A stretch of 64,000 bases of DNA, from the NCBI RefSeq assembly GCF_020510705.1, contig NZ_CP075184.1, positions 4,538,501 to 4,602,500 of the forward strand. The letters run 5' to 3'. The notes under the pieces were generated by a model. It worked only from the letters and a program-made list of their open reading frames with translations, searched no databases and was not told where the DNA came from. Below, piece after piece: positions 9,915 to 19,474 of the stretch (position 1 is its first letter; the number at the start of each line of letters is the position of its first letter). The translations under genes were made by a program, and so were the position numbers. Source of the DNA: Acidovorax radicis (GTDB taxonomy: Bacteria; Pseudomonadota; Gammaproteobacteria; Burkholderiales; Burkholderiaceae_C).

Positions 9915-10233
9915 CCCTCGTTGGTTTTTTGTTTTAGCTTTGGCAGCACGGATTTATTGGTACGACATCGTACAAATTAGCGCGTAATGACATCGTATGA
10001 ATGTGTCCAACCTGCGGCCTTCCAGGCGCGAACAACGGCCCCTGCACAACGCCCCATCGCACCCCTCTGACTATCCGCCGAGGTGTTTTGGGCAATCCGT
10101 TGTGCCGCATCGCTGTGTGCGGTATTTTCGCCAGCCTTCCACCAACAACACACCGGGTAAACGCGAAGGTCCTGCGCCCAGCAACCGTGGGCTTGGCAGG
10201 CCGCAACGTCATACGACGTCGGTCATCAAATTT
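9915..10233. other. Intergenic region upstream of the TRAP receptor gene
   Basis: A 319-bp gap between the tetR stop and the TRAP receptor start, both on the minus strand. It holds the palindrome at 9960-9973, a partial second copy (TGACATCGTAT) around 9988-9998 and another related string, CATACGACGTCG, near 10210. No convincing coding frame was seen. Confidence 0.5.
9960..9973. promoter_or_regulatory. Palindromic operator candidate, GTACGA-CA-TCGTAC
   Basis: A perfect 6-2-6 inverted repeat 46 bp upstream of the TRAP receptor start codon. The same core GACATCGTA recurs with its centre 25 bp further out (9988-9998). Paired sites of this shape suit a GntR- or TetR-type dimer. No regulator for it is encoded next to it except the TetR gene, whose own predicted operator has a different sequence. 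Confidence 0.45.
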
Positions 10234-10920
10234 TCAATGGGGAGCGTCGGCGCGCCAGCGGGGCTCCAGCAACTCGCACAGCAGATCAATATGGCCCTGG
10301 CGGCAGCGTTCCAGATGGTCCATCCCACCGGCCCCAAAAATCATTTGTGACAGCAGCGCATGCGCAATGGGTGCGACCACCAGCCACGGCTCGCGCACCA
10401 GAACACTGGGCTCACGGTCATCACGCACGAGGTAGGCCGCCACCGTTTCGCCCAAAAAAGCCACCTGGGGCTGCACCACGGTGCGCTCCCACAGACCCAC
10501 AAGGGCCTCTACCCGGGCGCTTTCTGCCACGAGCAGGCGCAGTGCCGCCAAAGATGCAGGCTGCCCCAGGGCGGCATACAGGCCATCGGTAATCCATTGC
10601 GCCAATGCGCGCGGGCCTGCACTGGCCGCAGGCGGTGGCAGGTCTTGCCACGCCGGAGGGGCCAATAACCGGCCCAACAAGGCTTTGAAGATCTGATCCT
10701 TGCTCTGAAAATGCGCGTACAGCCCCCCTTTGGACAAACCGCAGCGCCCGGCAATGTCGTCCATCCGCGCAGCGGTGAAACCACGTTCCGCAAATTCCAC
10801 CAAAGCGGCATCCAGAATCTGCGGCACCCGCACCTGTGGCGCCAGACGCTTGCGCACCGGGGCTTTCATTTCAGCCTCTTTGGGTCCAAAAACCAGGGTT
10901 TCTACCAATTTTTCCTGCAT
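10234..10920 (-). CDS. TetR-family transcriptional regulator
   Basis: 228 residues if started at MQEKLVETLV; MKAPVRKRLAP at 10869 is an alternative. The N-terminal helix-turn-helix is typical: ILDAALVEFAERGFTAARMD, DIAGRCGLSKGGLYAHFQSK, DQIFKALL. The C-terminal ligand domain includes LAQWITDGLYAALGQPASLA and HALLSQMIFGAGG. It is divergent from phaC and the shared 113-bp gap carries a perfect TetR-type palindrome, so it most likely represses itself and the phaC-efflux-pta-ackA operon. The long in-frame extension upstream to 11148 runs into phaC and is not credible. Confidence 0.9.
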   Translation of the reverse strand: MQEKLVETLVFGPKEAEMKAPVRKRLAPQVRVPQILDAALVEFAERGFTAARMDDIAGRCGLSKGGLYAHFQSKDQIFKALLGRLLAPPAWQDLPPPAASAGPRALAQWITDGLYAALGQPASLAALRLLVAESARVEALVGLWERTVVQPQVAFLGETVAAYLVRDDREPSVLVREPWLVVAPIAHALLSQMIFGAGGMDHLERCRQGHIDLLCELLEPRWRADAPH

Positions 10921-10947
10921 CGTGGGTATGATGACCGTGGAATTAGT

Positions 10948-10963
10948 TACCGACCAGTCGGTA
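10948..10963. promoter_or_regulatory. TetR operator TACCGAC-CA-GTCGGTA
   Basis: A 16-bp perfect palindrome between the divergent starts of tetR (10920) and phaC (11034). The ACCGACCxGTCGGT core is the classical shape of operators for TetR/AcrR-type repressors, so autoregulation and control of the divergent operon are likely. Confidence 0.75.
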
Positions 10964-11033
10964 TGCAGTAGTCCATGCTCCAGCAACGGGTACCCACCCA
11001 GCCAGTGCTTACGCTGACTCACGGAAAACCTCC

Positions 11034-12779
11034 ATGCAGAACGCTTCTTTTTCACCCACGACCATGGCAGAGCAGTGGGATCCGCTATTCCATGCGGCCT
11101 TGGCGCGGCGCGTCTCGTCCCTGTCGCAAGCCACGCCCCTGCTGGCATCCACCGATTGGGCGTTGCACCTGGCCACCTCGCCCGGCAAGTGCATGGACCT
11201 GGTGCGACTGGCCCTGCACCAGAGCGAAACCCTGGCCCGCTATGCGCGGGAGCGCATGGCGGCCGGCCCCGACCGCGCGGCCCGCCATGCGGTGGAGCCC
11301 CCGACCACCGACCGGCGCTTCGCAGACCCCGAATGGCAGCAGTGGCCGTTCAACCTCCTGCACCAGTCCTTTTTGCTGACCGAGCAGTGGTGGGCAGCGG
11401 CAACCCAGGGCGTCTGGGGCGTGGAAAAGCACCATGAAGACATCGTGTCGTTCATGGCACGGCAGATGCTGGATATTTTTTCTCCCGGCAACCAGTTGTT
11501 GACCAACCCGGTCGTGCTCCGGCGCACCCTGGCCGAGGGCGGAACCAACCTGCTGCGCGGCGCCTTCAACGCGGCGGATGACATGAAGCGCCAGGCCACG
11601 GGCGCACCGCCGGCTGGCACCGACGCGTTTGTGGTGGGCCGCGATGTGGGTATCACGCCCGGCAAAGTGGTGTTGAGCAATCGCTTGATCGAATTGATCC
11701 AGTACGCACCCAGCACGGGCGCGGTGCACCCTGAGCCGATCCTGATCGTGCCAGCGTGGATCATGAAGTACTACATCCTGGATCTGTCGCCGCACAACTC
11801 CCTGATCAAGTACCTGGTGGACCAAGGCCACACGGTGTTCTGCATCTCCTGGAAAAACCCGGTGGCCAAAGACCGGGACCTGGGTATGGACGACTACCTG
11901 GAGCTGGGCTTTCACGCGGCCTTGGACGCCGTCACCACCATCGTGCCCCACCACAAGGTACACGCCACCGGCTACTGCCTGGGTGGCACCCTGCTGTCTA
12001 TCGCTGCGGCCGCCATGGCACGTGACGGGGACAACCGCCTGGCCTCGCTGACACTGCTGGCCGCGCAAACCAACTTCTCAGAGCCCGGCGAGTTGGGCCT
12101 GTTCATTGACGAGAGCCAACTGAGCCTGCTGGACGCACAAATGAACCAGACAGGCTTCCTCAAGGCCAGCCAGATGGCGGGCGCCTTTCAGATGCTGCGC
12201 TCGTACGATCTGCTGTGGTCGCGCATGGTCAACGAATACCTGCTGGGCGACCGCGCCCCCGTGAACGACTTGATGGCCTGGAACGCGGACGCGACGCGCA
12301 TGCCCGCCAAAATGCACTCGCAGTACCTGCGCCGGCTGTTCCTGCATGACGACCTGAGCGAAGGCCGCTACCAGGTCAATGGCAAGCCCGTGGCACTGCA
12401 CGACCTGACGGTACCGATTTTCATGGTCGGCACGGTAACCGACCACGTAGCACCTTGGCGCTCGGTCTACAAGCTGCACCAGCAAAGTCCCGCCGACATC
12501 ACCTTCGCGCTGACCAGCGGCGGGCATAACGCCGGCGTCGTCAACCCGCCCGGCAACCCACACCGCCACTTCCAGCTCCTTACCCGCCCTGCGGGCGGCC
12601 ATACGCTGACGACCGACGAATGGCTGGCCACGGCCCCCGAGGAACAAGGCTCGTGGTGGACAGCCTGGCTGGCATGGCTGCAGGCGCGCTCCGGGTCCCC
12701 CGTCGAGCCACCGCGCATGGGCGCTCGCGCCTACCCGCCGGTGGCCGATGCACCCGGCAACTACGTTATGGAGCCATGA
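11034..12779 (+). CDS. phaC: Class I poly(3-hydroxyalkanoate) synthase
   Basis: 581 residues, full length for class I. It polymerises (R)-3-hydroxyacyl-CoA into PHA granules in the cytoplasm. The lipase-like box GYCLGG puts the nucleophile at Cys315; Asp470 (TVTDHVAPW) and His498 (SGGHNAGV) complete the triad, close to the positions in the Cupriavidus enzyme. The N-terminal domain has WPFNLLHQSFLL and FNAADDM. It is the first gene of an unusual operon; its stop overlaps the fabI remnant (ATGA). No phaA or phaB is nearby. Expression is probably under the divergent TetR. Confidence 0.95.
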   Translation: MQNASFSPTTMAEQWDPLFHAALARRVSSLSQATPLLASTDWALHLATSPGKCMDLVRLALHQSETLARYARERMAAGPDRAARHAVEPPTTDRRFADPEWQQWPFNLLHQSFLLTEQWWAAATQGVWGVEKHHEDIVSFMARQMLDIFSPGNQLLTNPVVLRRTLAEGGTNLLRGAFNAADDMKRQATGAPPAGTDAFVVGRDVGITPGKVVLSNRLIELIQYAPSTGAVHPEPILIVPAWIMKYYILDLSPHNSLIKYLVDQGHTVFCISWKNPVAKDRDLGMDDYLELGFHAALDAVTTIVPHHKVHATGYCLGGTLLSIAAAAMARDGDNRLASLTLLAAQTNFSEPGELGLFIDESQLSLLDAQMNQTGFLKASQMAGAFQMLRSYDLLWSRMVNEYLLGDRAPVNDLMAWNADATRMPAKMHSQYLRRLFLHDDLSEGRYQVNGKPVALHDLTVPIFMVGTVTDHVAPWRSVYKLHQQSPADITFALTSGGHNAGVVNPPGNPHRHFQLLTRPAGGHTLTTDEWLATAPEEQGSWWTAWLAWLQARSGSPVEPPRMGARAYPPVADAPGNYVMEP

Positions 12780-13005
12780 CCATGCGCTACCTGGGCACTG
12801 GAGCAGTCACCAACAACCAAGGCCTCATGGAGCCGGTGAAGGCCGCGCTGCAATACAGCATGCGCGCTCTCGCCGCCGACAGGGGGCCATACGCCATCTG
12901 CGTCAATGCCGCAGCCCCAAGACTGCCAGCAACGCGCGGCGCTCAGCCCCCGGCAACACCTTGCATGTCGACCGTGGCGACCACGTCCTTGGCGAACGCC
13001 CGCCC
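12776..13005 (+). pseudogene. Remnant of a FabI-type enoyl-ACP reductase
   Basis: From the ATG at 12776 the frame reads YLGTGAVTNNQGLMEPVKAA then LQYSMRALAADRGPYAICVN, which matches the Lys helix and following strand of FabI (family pattern Y-G-A...V.NYN.MG..KAALE...RYLA...GP.GIRVNA). The Rossmann N-terminus is missing. After NAAAPRLPATR the match ends in this frame; the other forward frame at 12950-13000 reads GNTLHVDRGDHVLGE, like the FabI C-terminus (G-x-T-x-x-V-D-G-G-x-H). So the gene has lost both its front and about 50-70 middle codons and has shifted frame. FabI genes commonly accompany the pta-like/ackA pair found downstream. Confidence 0.6.
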
Positions 13006-14466
13006 ATGAACCTCTTCGCAAAGAACCTTGTCGCCCACCATGGCACGCACGCTCTGGCTGCGGCCACGCTGGCGCTGTCTGGCTGTGCGCCCCTGGCGCC
13101 ACCCTATGCCACACCGGCGCTGCCGGTGGCCCCGGTCTATGCCGAGAACAATGTCCCCACGGCCAGCGCTGGCGACGTGCCCGCCTGGCAGAACTACTTT
13201 GCAGACCCCCAGCTGCAGGCGCTGGTGACACAGGCGCTGGAGCACAACCGCGATATTCGCGCCACAGCCCTGCGTGTGGCCGAGGCCCGCGCTGCCTATG
13301 GCATCCAGCGTGCCGATCTGCTGCCCACCGTGGTCGGCCAGGCGGGCCTGGATCGCTCCCGTGTACCGGCCGATCTGAATCTGACCGGGCGACCGTTGCT
13401 GGGCAGCCAGTACCAGGTGGGGCTGGGCCTGGCCAGCTGGGAGATCGACTTCTGGGGCCGTGTACGCAGCCTGCGCGATGCCGCCCTGGAGAACTACCTG
13501 GCCACCGAGGCCGCACAGCACGCCGTCACCCTTGGCCTGATTGCGCAGGTGGCCAACAGTTACTTCATCCTGTGCGAACTGGACGAACGCCTGGCTTTGG
13601 CCCGGCAAAGCAGCACCAGCCGCCAGGAGAGCCTGCGGATCTTCACGCGCCGCGTTGAAGTGGGCTCGGCCTCGCGCCTGAGCCTGACGCAGATGCAGAC
13701 ACTGCTGACCCAGGCCCAGGCCCTGGTCGCACAACTGGAGCTGGCGCGTGCCCAGCAAGCCAACGCACTGGTCTTGCTCGTAGGCGCCGGTGTGGCGCTT
13801 GATCCCGCCGGCCATCGACTGGACGCACAGAACTTACCCCCGCTGCGCGCGGGCCTGCCCTCCGAACTGTTGACCCGGCGCCCCGACATCATCGCCGCAG
13901 AGCACCAACTGCGGGCCGCCCACGCACAAATCGGGGCTGCGCGCGCGGCATTTTTCCCGCGCATTGCACTCACAGGGGCTTTGGGAACCGCCAGCGCCGA
14001 GCTGGGTGGCCTGTTCGACAGCGGCAGTGCGGCGTGGACGTTCTCACCCAGCATCACGGTGCCGATCTTCAGTGGTGGGCGCCTGCGCAGCAATTTGACC
14101 CTGGCCGAAGTGCGCCGCGAGCTGGCCGTGGTGAACTACGAAAAAGCCATCCAGGCCGCATTCCGAGACGTATCGGACGCGCTGGCAGCACAGCAGTGGC
14201 TGGCACGCCAGCGCAGCATTGCCCAGGAAGCGCTGGCAGTGCAGGCAGAACGCGCACGCCTTTCGCAGCTGCGGTATGACCACGGGGCCAGCGCTTTTCT
14301 GGACGTGCTGGACGCGCAACGCGACCTGCTCGTCGCCCAGCAGCAGGCGGTGCAGGCGCACCGGGCCCTGCTATCCAATCAAGTCGGGCTGTATGTCGCG
14401 CTGGGTGGCGGTGCGCTCACGCTCGCCCCTTCCGTGCCAGAGCCCCGAAAACCCGACACACCATGA
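13006..14466 (+). CDS. Outer-membrane efflux lipoprotein (NodT/OprM family)
   Basis: 486 residues from MNLFAKNLV; a longer open frame upstream runs through the fabI remnant. The lipobox LSGC ends at Cys27, so the mature protein is lipidated. Two outer-membrane efflux repeats follow: AWQNYFADPQLQALVTQALE, RDIRATALRVAEARAAYGIQ, and later LTRRPDIIAAEHQLRAAHAQ, IGAARAAFFPRIALTGALG. It forms the trimeric outer-membrane duct for the exporter encoded by the next three genes. Its stop overlaps the next start (ATGA). Confidence 0.92.
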   Translation: MNLFAKNLVAHHGTHALAAATLALSGCAPLAPPYATPALPVAPVYAENNVPTASAGDVPAWQNYFADPQLQALVTQALEHNRDIRATALRVAEARAAYGIQRADLLPTVVGQAGLDRSRVPADLNLTGRPLLGSQYQVGLGLASWEIDFWGRVRSLRDAALENYLATEAAQHAVTLGLIAQVANSYFILCELDERLALARQSSTSRQESLRIFTRRVEVGSASRLSLTQMQTLLTQAQALVAQLELARAQQANALVLLVGAGVALDPAGHRLDAQNLPPLRAGLPSELLTRRPDIIAAEHQLRAAHAQIGAARAAFFPRIALTGALGTASAELGGLFDSGSAAWTFSPSITVPIFSGGRLRSNLTLAEVRRELAVVNYEKAIQAAFRDVSDALAAQQWLARQRSIAQEALAVQAERARLSQLRYDHGASAFLDVLDAQRDLLVAQQQAVQAHRALLSNQVGLYVALGGGALTLAPSVPEPRKPDTP

Positions 14467-15536
14467 ACCCCCTCTTGAAGAACCGGCTGATTCCCCTTTC
14501 CATCGTGGTCGCCGTGCTCGCGGCGGGCGCCTATGCCTGGACGCGCATGCATCCACCGGGCCTGGGAGAGGGGTTTGCCAGCGGCAACGGCCGCATCGAA
14601 GCCACCGAGATCGACGTGGCGGCCAAGCTGGGCGGCCGCGTGCAGAGCATCGTGGTGAAGGAAGGCGAATTCGTCACCGCTGGCCAGACCCTGGCCCATA
14701 TGCAAATCGATACCCTGGAAGCCTCACGCGATGAAGCCGGCGCGCGCCACCAGCAGGCCGTGACCGCCGTGGCCAGCGCCGAAGCCCAGGTGGCCGTGCG
14801 CGAAAGCGACAGGCAGGCCGCGCTCGCCGTGGTGGCGCAGCGCCAAAGCGAGCTGGAAGCGGCGCAGAGGCGCCTGGCCCGTTCGCAGACGCTGGTGCGC
14901 GAAGGCGCCTCATCCGACCAGGAGGTGGACGACGACCGGGCCCGCGAGCGCAGCCTGCAGGCGGCCGTGGTGGCGGCCAAGGCACAGGCCGAGGCCGCAC
15001 AGGCGGCCATCACGGCGGCACGCACCCAGGTGGCCAGTGCGCGAGCCGCTGTGACGGCTGCACAAGCCACCGTGGCGCGCGTCAAGGCCGACATCAACGA
15101 CAGCGCGCTGGTGGCGCCCCGCAGCGGCCGCGTGCAGTACCGCATCGCCCAGCCCGGCGAGGTGATCGGCGGCGGCGGCAAGGTGCTCAACCTGGTGGAC
15201 CTGTCCGACGTCTACATGACCTTCTTCCTGCCCGAGGCCGTGGCAGGCAGGCTGGCACTGGGCAGCGAGGTGCGCATCGTTCTCGACGCAGCGCCGCAAC
15301 TGGTGATTCCGGCCCAGGTGTCGTTTGTGGCCAGCACCGCGCAATTCACCCCCAAGACCGTTGAAACCGCCAGCGAGCGGCAAAAGCTGATGTTCCGCGT
15401 CAAAGCCCAGATCGCACCGGAGTTGCTGCAAAAACACATGAAACTGGTCAAGACCGGACTTCCCGGCATGGCCTGGCTCAAGCTGGACGCAGACGCCCTG
15501 TGGCCTGCCCACCTGGCCATCAAGCTGCCGGAGTAA
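14463..15536 (+). CDS. HlyD-family membrane fusion protein
   Basis: 357 residues with one N-terminal membrane anchor (LIPLSIVVAVLAAGAYAW). A biotinyl-lipoyl-like segment (GNGRIEATEIDVAAKLGGRV) and a long Ala/Gln-rich coiled coil from about residue 85 to 205 follow, then ALVAPRSGRVQYRIAQPGEV and the beta-barrel region. It bridges the inner-membrane ABC exporter and the outer-membrane duct. It resembles YhiI, the partner of the YhiH/RbbA-like transporter in enterobacteria, and the same order of genes is found here. Confidence 0.9.
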   Translation: MNPLLKNRLIPLSIVVAVLAAGAYAWTRMHPPGLGEGFASGNGRIEATEIDVAAKLGGRVQSIVVKEGEFVTAGQTLAHMQIDTLEASRDEAGARHQQAVTAVASAEAQVAVRESDRQAALAVVAQRQSELEAAQRRLARSQTLVREGASSDQEVDDDRARERSLQAAVVAAKAQAEAAQAAITAARTQVASARAAVTAAQATVARVKADINDSALVAPRSGRVQYRIAQPGEVIGGGGKVLNLVDLSDVYMTFFLPEAVAGRLALGSEVRIVLDAAPQLVIPAQVSFVASTAQFTPKTVETASERQKLMFRVKAQIAPELLQKHMKLVKTGLPGMAWLKLDADALWPAHLAIKLPE

Positions 15537-15539
15537 GGT

Positions 15540-18317
15540 GTGACAGAAGCCCTCCCCTGCGTGGTCCAGCTGGCGGGTGTGGGCCTGCGCTACGGCAAAA
15601 CCGTGGCGCTGGCGGGCGTCCATCTCGACCTCCCTGCCCAACGCATGGTCGGGCTCATCGGTCCGGACGGTGTGGGCAAATCCAGCCTGCTGGCACTGGT
15701 GGCGGGGGCCCGGGTGCTGCAGCAGGGCAGCCTGCTGGTGCTGGGCGGCGACATGCGCAGCAAGCAACACCGCAATGCGGTCTGCCCACGCATCGCCTAC
15801 ATGCCCCAGGGCCTGGGCAAGAACCTCTACCCCACGCTGTCGGTCGAGGAAAACCTGCAGTTCTTCGCCCGCCTGTTCGGCCACGATGCGGCCGAGCGGC
15901 GCCGGCGCATCGATCACCTGACGCACAGCACCGGCCTGCACCCCTTCCTGGCGCGCCCGGCGGGCAAGCTTTCGGGCGGCATGAAGCAAAAGCTCGGCCT
16001 GTGCTGCGCACTGATCCACGACCCGGACCTGTTGATCCTGGACGAGCCCACCACCGGCGTGGACCCACTGGCACGGGCCCAGTTCTGGGAGCTGATCGCC
16101 AGCATCCGGCAAGAACGCCCACAGATGAGCGTGGTGGTGGCGACCGCCTACATGGATGAAGCCCAGCGCTTCGACTGGCTGGTGGCCATGGACGATGGCC
16201 AGGTGCTCGCCACCGGTACACCCCATGAGCTGCTGGAACGCACCGGCACCCGCAACCTTGAAGCCGCTTTCATCAGGCTGCTGCCCGATGAGAAAAAACG
16301 CGGCCACGAACCCGTGGAAATCACACCCCTGGCGCTGGGCGATGACGCCCAGGTGGCCATCGAGGCGCGGGGCCTGACCATGCGCTTTGGCGACTTCGTG
16401 GCCGTGGACCATGTCGACTTCCGCATCCGCCGCGGCGAGATCTTCGGCTTCCTGGGATCGAACGGCTGCGGCAAGTCCACCACCATGAAGATGCTGACCG
16501 GCCTGCTGCCCGCCAGTGACGGCGAGGCCTGGCTGTTCGGCCAGAAGGTGGACCCACGGGACATTGAAACCCGCCGCCGCGTAGGCTACATGTCGCAGGC
16601 GTTTTCGCTGTATGGCGAACAGACCGTGCGGCAAAACCTGGTGCTGCACGCACGCCTGTTCCATGTGCCCAAGGCCCAGGTGCAGGCACGCGTGCAGGCC
16701 ATGGTCGAGCGTTTTGGCCTGCAAGAGGAGCTGGACAGCCTGCCCGATGCCCTGCCCTTGGGCCTGCGCCAGCGCCTTTCGCTGGCCGTGGCCATGGTGC
16801 ACCAGCCCGAGCTGCTGATCCTGGACGAACCGACGTCGGGTGTAGACCCCGTGGCGCGCGACAATTTCTGGCGCCTGCTGATCGAGCTGTCACGCCGCGA
16901 CCAGGTCACCATCTTCATCTCCACCCACTTCATGAACGAGGCCGAGCGCTGCGACCGCATCTCGCTGATGCATGCGGGCAAGGTGCTGGTCAGTGCCCGG
17001 CCCGCAGACATCGCTGCGCAACGCGGCGACGGCTCGCTGGAGCAGGCCTTCATTGCCTACCTGGAAGACGCCTCGGGCACCCAGCGGGCGGCGCCTGCGA
17101 AAGGCGCACCGGAGCCAGCCGCCCCCCAGCCAACGCTCGCACCTGCGCCCACACCGCAGAGCAAACTGCCCGCCCCGCAGCGTCGCCGGGATTTTTTCAA
17201 CCTGGGCCGCGCCCTCAGCTACATGTGGCGCGAAACACTGGAGCTGCGGCGCGACCCGGTGCGGGCCACGCTGGCGCTGCTCGGCACTGCCCTGCTGATG
17301 TTCATCATTGGTTACGGCATCAGCCTGGACGTCGAGGACCTCAGCTATGCCGTGCTCGACCAGGACCAGACCACGCTGAGCCAGAACTACGCGCTCAACC
17401 TCGCAGGCTCACGCTACTTCATCGAAAAGCCCCCGATCCGCAACCACGCCGAGCTGGACCAGCGCATGCGCAGCGGCGAGCTGGCGCTGGCCATCGAGAT
17501 TCCGCCCGGCTTCGCGCGCGACCTCCAGCACGGCCGGACCGTGCAGATCGCGGCCTGGGTCGATGGCGCCATGCCCATGCGCGCGGAAACCGTGCGCGGC
17601 TACATCAGCGCCATGCACCAGATGTGGCTGGCCGACATGGCAAAGCACCGGCTGGGCGTGCAGTTGGCTGCGGCCAGCTCCGTCGAGACGCGCTTTCGCT
17701 ACAACCCCGATGTCAAGAGCCTCCCCGCCATGGTGCCGGCGGTGATTCCGTTGCTGCTGATGCTGATACCGGCCATGCTCACGGCCCTTTCGGTGGTGCG
17801 CGAAAAAGAACTGGGCTCCATCATCAACCTGTACGTCACGCCCGTCACGCGGGCCGAGTTTCTGCTGGGCAAGCAACTGCCCTACGTCGTGCTGGCCATG
17901 TTCAACTTTCTGCTCATGACCGCCCTGGCAGTGACCGTGTTTGACGTGCCTCTCAAGGGCAGCTTCGCCACGCTGGCGCTCACGGCACTGGTGTTCATCA
18001 TCTCGTCCACCGGATTCGGTCTGCTGGCTTCCACGTTCACCCGCAGCCAGATCTCGGCGATGTTCGTCACCATCATCGGCACGCTGATCCCGTCGGTCCA
18101 GTTCGCGGGACTGATCAACCCCGTGTCGTCGCTCGAGGGCATAGGCGCCTTCATCGGCCGCATCTACCCGGCCACGCACTTTCTCACCATCAGCCGGGGG
18201 GTCTTCAGCAAGGCGCTCGATCTGTCGAGCCTGCTGCCATCCTTCTGGCCGCTGCTGGTGGCAGCACCAGTCATCGTCGGCACAGCCATCTTGCTGCTGC
18301 GCAAGCAGGAATCCTGA
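15540..18317 (+). CDS. ABC exporter with two ATPase domains fused to a permease (RbbA/YhiH-like)
   Basis: 925 residues, GTG start 3 bp after the preceding stop. First ATPase: Walker [10 protein letters not shown] near residue 39, signature LSGGMKQKL, Walker [14 protein letters not shown]. Second ATPase: Walker [11 protein letters not shown] near residue 306, an atypical signature [12 protein letters not shown] as in RbbA, Walker [14 protein letters not shown]. After a Pro/Ala-rich linker (about 505-545) comes an ABC-2 permease with about six membrane segments, the last ones near the C-terminus. With the HlyD and NodT-like proteins and the next permease it should form a tripartite pump; substrate unknown. 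Confidence 0.92.
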   Translation: MTEALPCVVQLAGVGLRYGKTVALAGVHLDLPAQRMVGLIGPDGVGKSSLLALVAGARVLQQGSLLVLGGDMRSKQHRNAVCPRIAYMPQGLGKNLYPTLSVEENLQFFARLFGHDAAERRRRIDHLTHSTGLHPFLARPAGKLSGGMKQKLGLCCALIHDPDLLILDEPTTGVDPLARAQFWELIASIRQERPQMSVVVATAYMDEAQRFDWLVAMDDGQVLATGTPHELLERTGTRNLEAAFIRLLPDEKKRGHEPVEITPLALGDDAQVAIEARGLTMRFGDFVAVDHVDFRIRRGEIFGFLGSNGCGKSTTMKMLTGLLPASDGEAWLFGQKVDPRDIETRRRVGYMSQAFSLYGEQTVRQNLVLHARLFHVPKAQVQARVQAMVERFGLQEELDSLPDALPLGLRQRLSLAVAMVHQPELLILDEPTSGVDPVARDNFWRLLIELSRRDQVTIFISTHFMNEAERCDRISLMHAGKVLVSARPADIAAQRGDGSLEQAFIAYLEDASGTQRAAPAKGAPEPAAPQPTLAPAPTPQSKLPAPQRRRDFFNLGRALSYMWRETLELRRDPVRATLALLGTALLMFIIGYGISLDVEDLSYAVLDQDQTTLSQNYALNLAGSRYFIEKPPIRNHAELDQRMRSGELALAIEIPPGFARDLQHGRTVQIAAWVDGAMPMRAETVRGYISAMHQMWLADMAKHRLGVQLAAASSVETRFRYNPDVKSLPAMVPAVIPLLLMLIPAMLTALSVVREKELGSIINLYVTPVTRAEFLLGKQLPYVVLAMFNFLLMTALAVTVFDVPLKGSFATLALTALVFIISSTGFGLLASTFTRSQISAMFVTIIGTLIPSVQFAGLINPVSSLEGIGAFIGRIYPATHFLTISRGVFSKALDLSSLLPSFWPLLVAAPVIVGTAILLLRKQES

Positions 18318-18319
18318 TC

Positions 18320-19450
18320 ATGCGCACCGCGTCCATTGCCAACATCTGGCGCCTGGGCATCAAGGAGTTGTGGAGCCTCGTGCGCGACCCCATGATGCTG
18401 GTGCTGATTGCCTACACGTTCACGGTGTCGATCTACGTGGCAGCCACCGCCATGCCCGAGGGCCTGCACAAGGCCTCCATCGCCATCGTGGATGAGGACG
18501 ACTCGCCCCTGTCGGCGCGCATCGTGAGCAGCTTTTACCCACCGCAGTTCATCACGCCGCGCCTGATCACGCTGGCCGAGATGGATGCCGGCATGGACAA
18601 CGGCCAATACACCTTCGTGCTCGACATTCCGCCCAACTTCCAGCGCGAGGTGCTGGCCGGGCTGGCACCCGCGATCCAGCTCAATGTGGACGCCACGCGC
18701 ATGAGCCAGGCCTTCACGGGCAGCGGCTATGTGCAGCAGATTGTGGCGGCCGAGGTGAGCGAATTCGTGCAGCGCTATCGCGGCGGTACCCAGCTGCCGG
18801 TGGACCTGAACGTGCGCATGCGCTTCAACCCCAATCTGGAACATGCCTGGTTTGGCGCGCTGATGGAAATCATCAACAACGTCACCATGCTGTCCATCAT
18901 CCTGACCGGAGCGGCGCTGATCCGCGAACGCGAGCATGGCACCATCGAGCACCTGCTGGTCATGCCCGTAACACCCGGCGAGATCATGCTGGCCAAGGTC
19001 TGGTCCATGGGGCTAGTGGTGGTGCTGGCCGCGCTGGTGGCGCTGGTGTTCGTGGTGCAGGGGGCCCTGCATGTGCCGGTGCAGGGGTCGGTGCTGCTGT
19101 TCATGGGCCTGGCGGCTCTGCACCTTTTTGCCACCACGTCCATGGGCATCTTCCTGGCAACGGTGGCCCGTTCCATGCCGCAGTTCGGCATGCTGCTGGT
19201 GCTGACCCTGCTGCCGCTGCAACTGCTGTCCGGTGGTGTCACGCCGCGCGAAAGCATGCCGGCCCTGGTGCAGAACGTGATGCTCGCCGCACCCACCACG
19301 CATTTCGTGGCGGCCGCGCAGGCCATCCTTTACCGGGGTGCGGGCCTCGATGTGGTCTGGCCCCAATGCCTGGCCATCCTGGCCATCGGCGGCGTACTGT
19401 TCGCGGCTTCGCTGGCCCGTTTTCGCAAGACCATCAGCCAGATGGCCTGA
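18320..19450 (+). CDS. ABC-2 type permease (YhhJ-like)
   Basis: 376 residues, starting 2 bp after the double-ATPase gene. One membrane segment near residue 25 (MMLVLIAYTFTVSIYVAATA), a large periplasmic domain, and five to six segments from residue 190 on, with the family motif LIREREHGTIEHLLVMPVTP. It lacks its own ATPase and should pair with the permease half of the preceding protein. YhiI-RbbA-YhhJ order is conserved in enterobacteria. Confidence 0.9.
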   Translation: MRTASIANIWRLGIKELWSLVRDPMMLVLIAYTFTVSIYVAATAMPEGLHKASIAIVDEDDSPLSARIVSSFYPPQFITPRLITLAEMDAGMDNGQYTFVLDIPPNFQREVLAGLAPAIQLNVDATRMSQAFTGSGYVQQIVAAEVSEFVQRYRGGTQLPVDLNVRMRFNPNLEHAWFGALMEIINNVTMLSIILTGAALIREREHGTIEHLLVMPVTPGEIMLAKVWSMGLVVVLAALVALVFVVQGALHVPVQGSVLLFMGLAALHLFATTSMGIFLATVARSMPQFGMLLVLTLLPLQLLSGGVTPRESMPALVQNVMLAAPTTHFVAAAQAILYRGAGLDVVWPQCLAILAIGGVLFAASLARFRKTISQMA

Positions 19451-19474
19451 TCCTTCCCCACCCTTCGGAGCCCC

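Noticed and set aside
10001..10435. Plus-strand frame in the TRAP-tetR gap
   Set aside because: It overlaps the tetR gene antisense, has no motif and no good ribosome-binding site.
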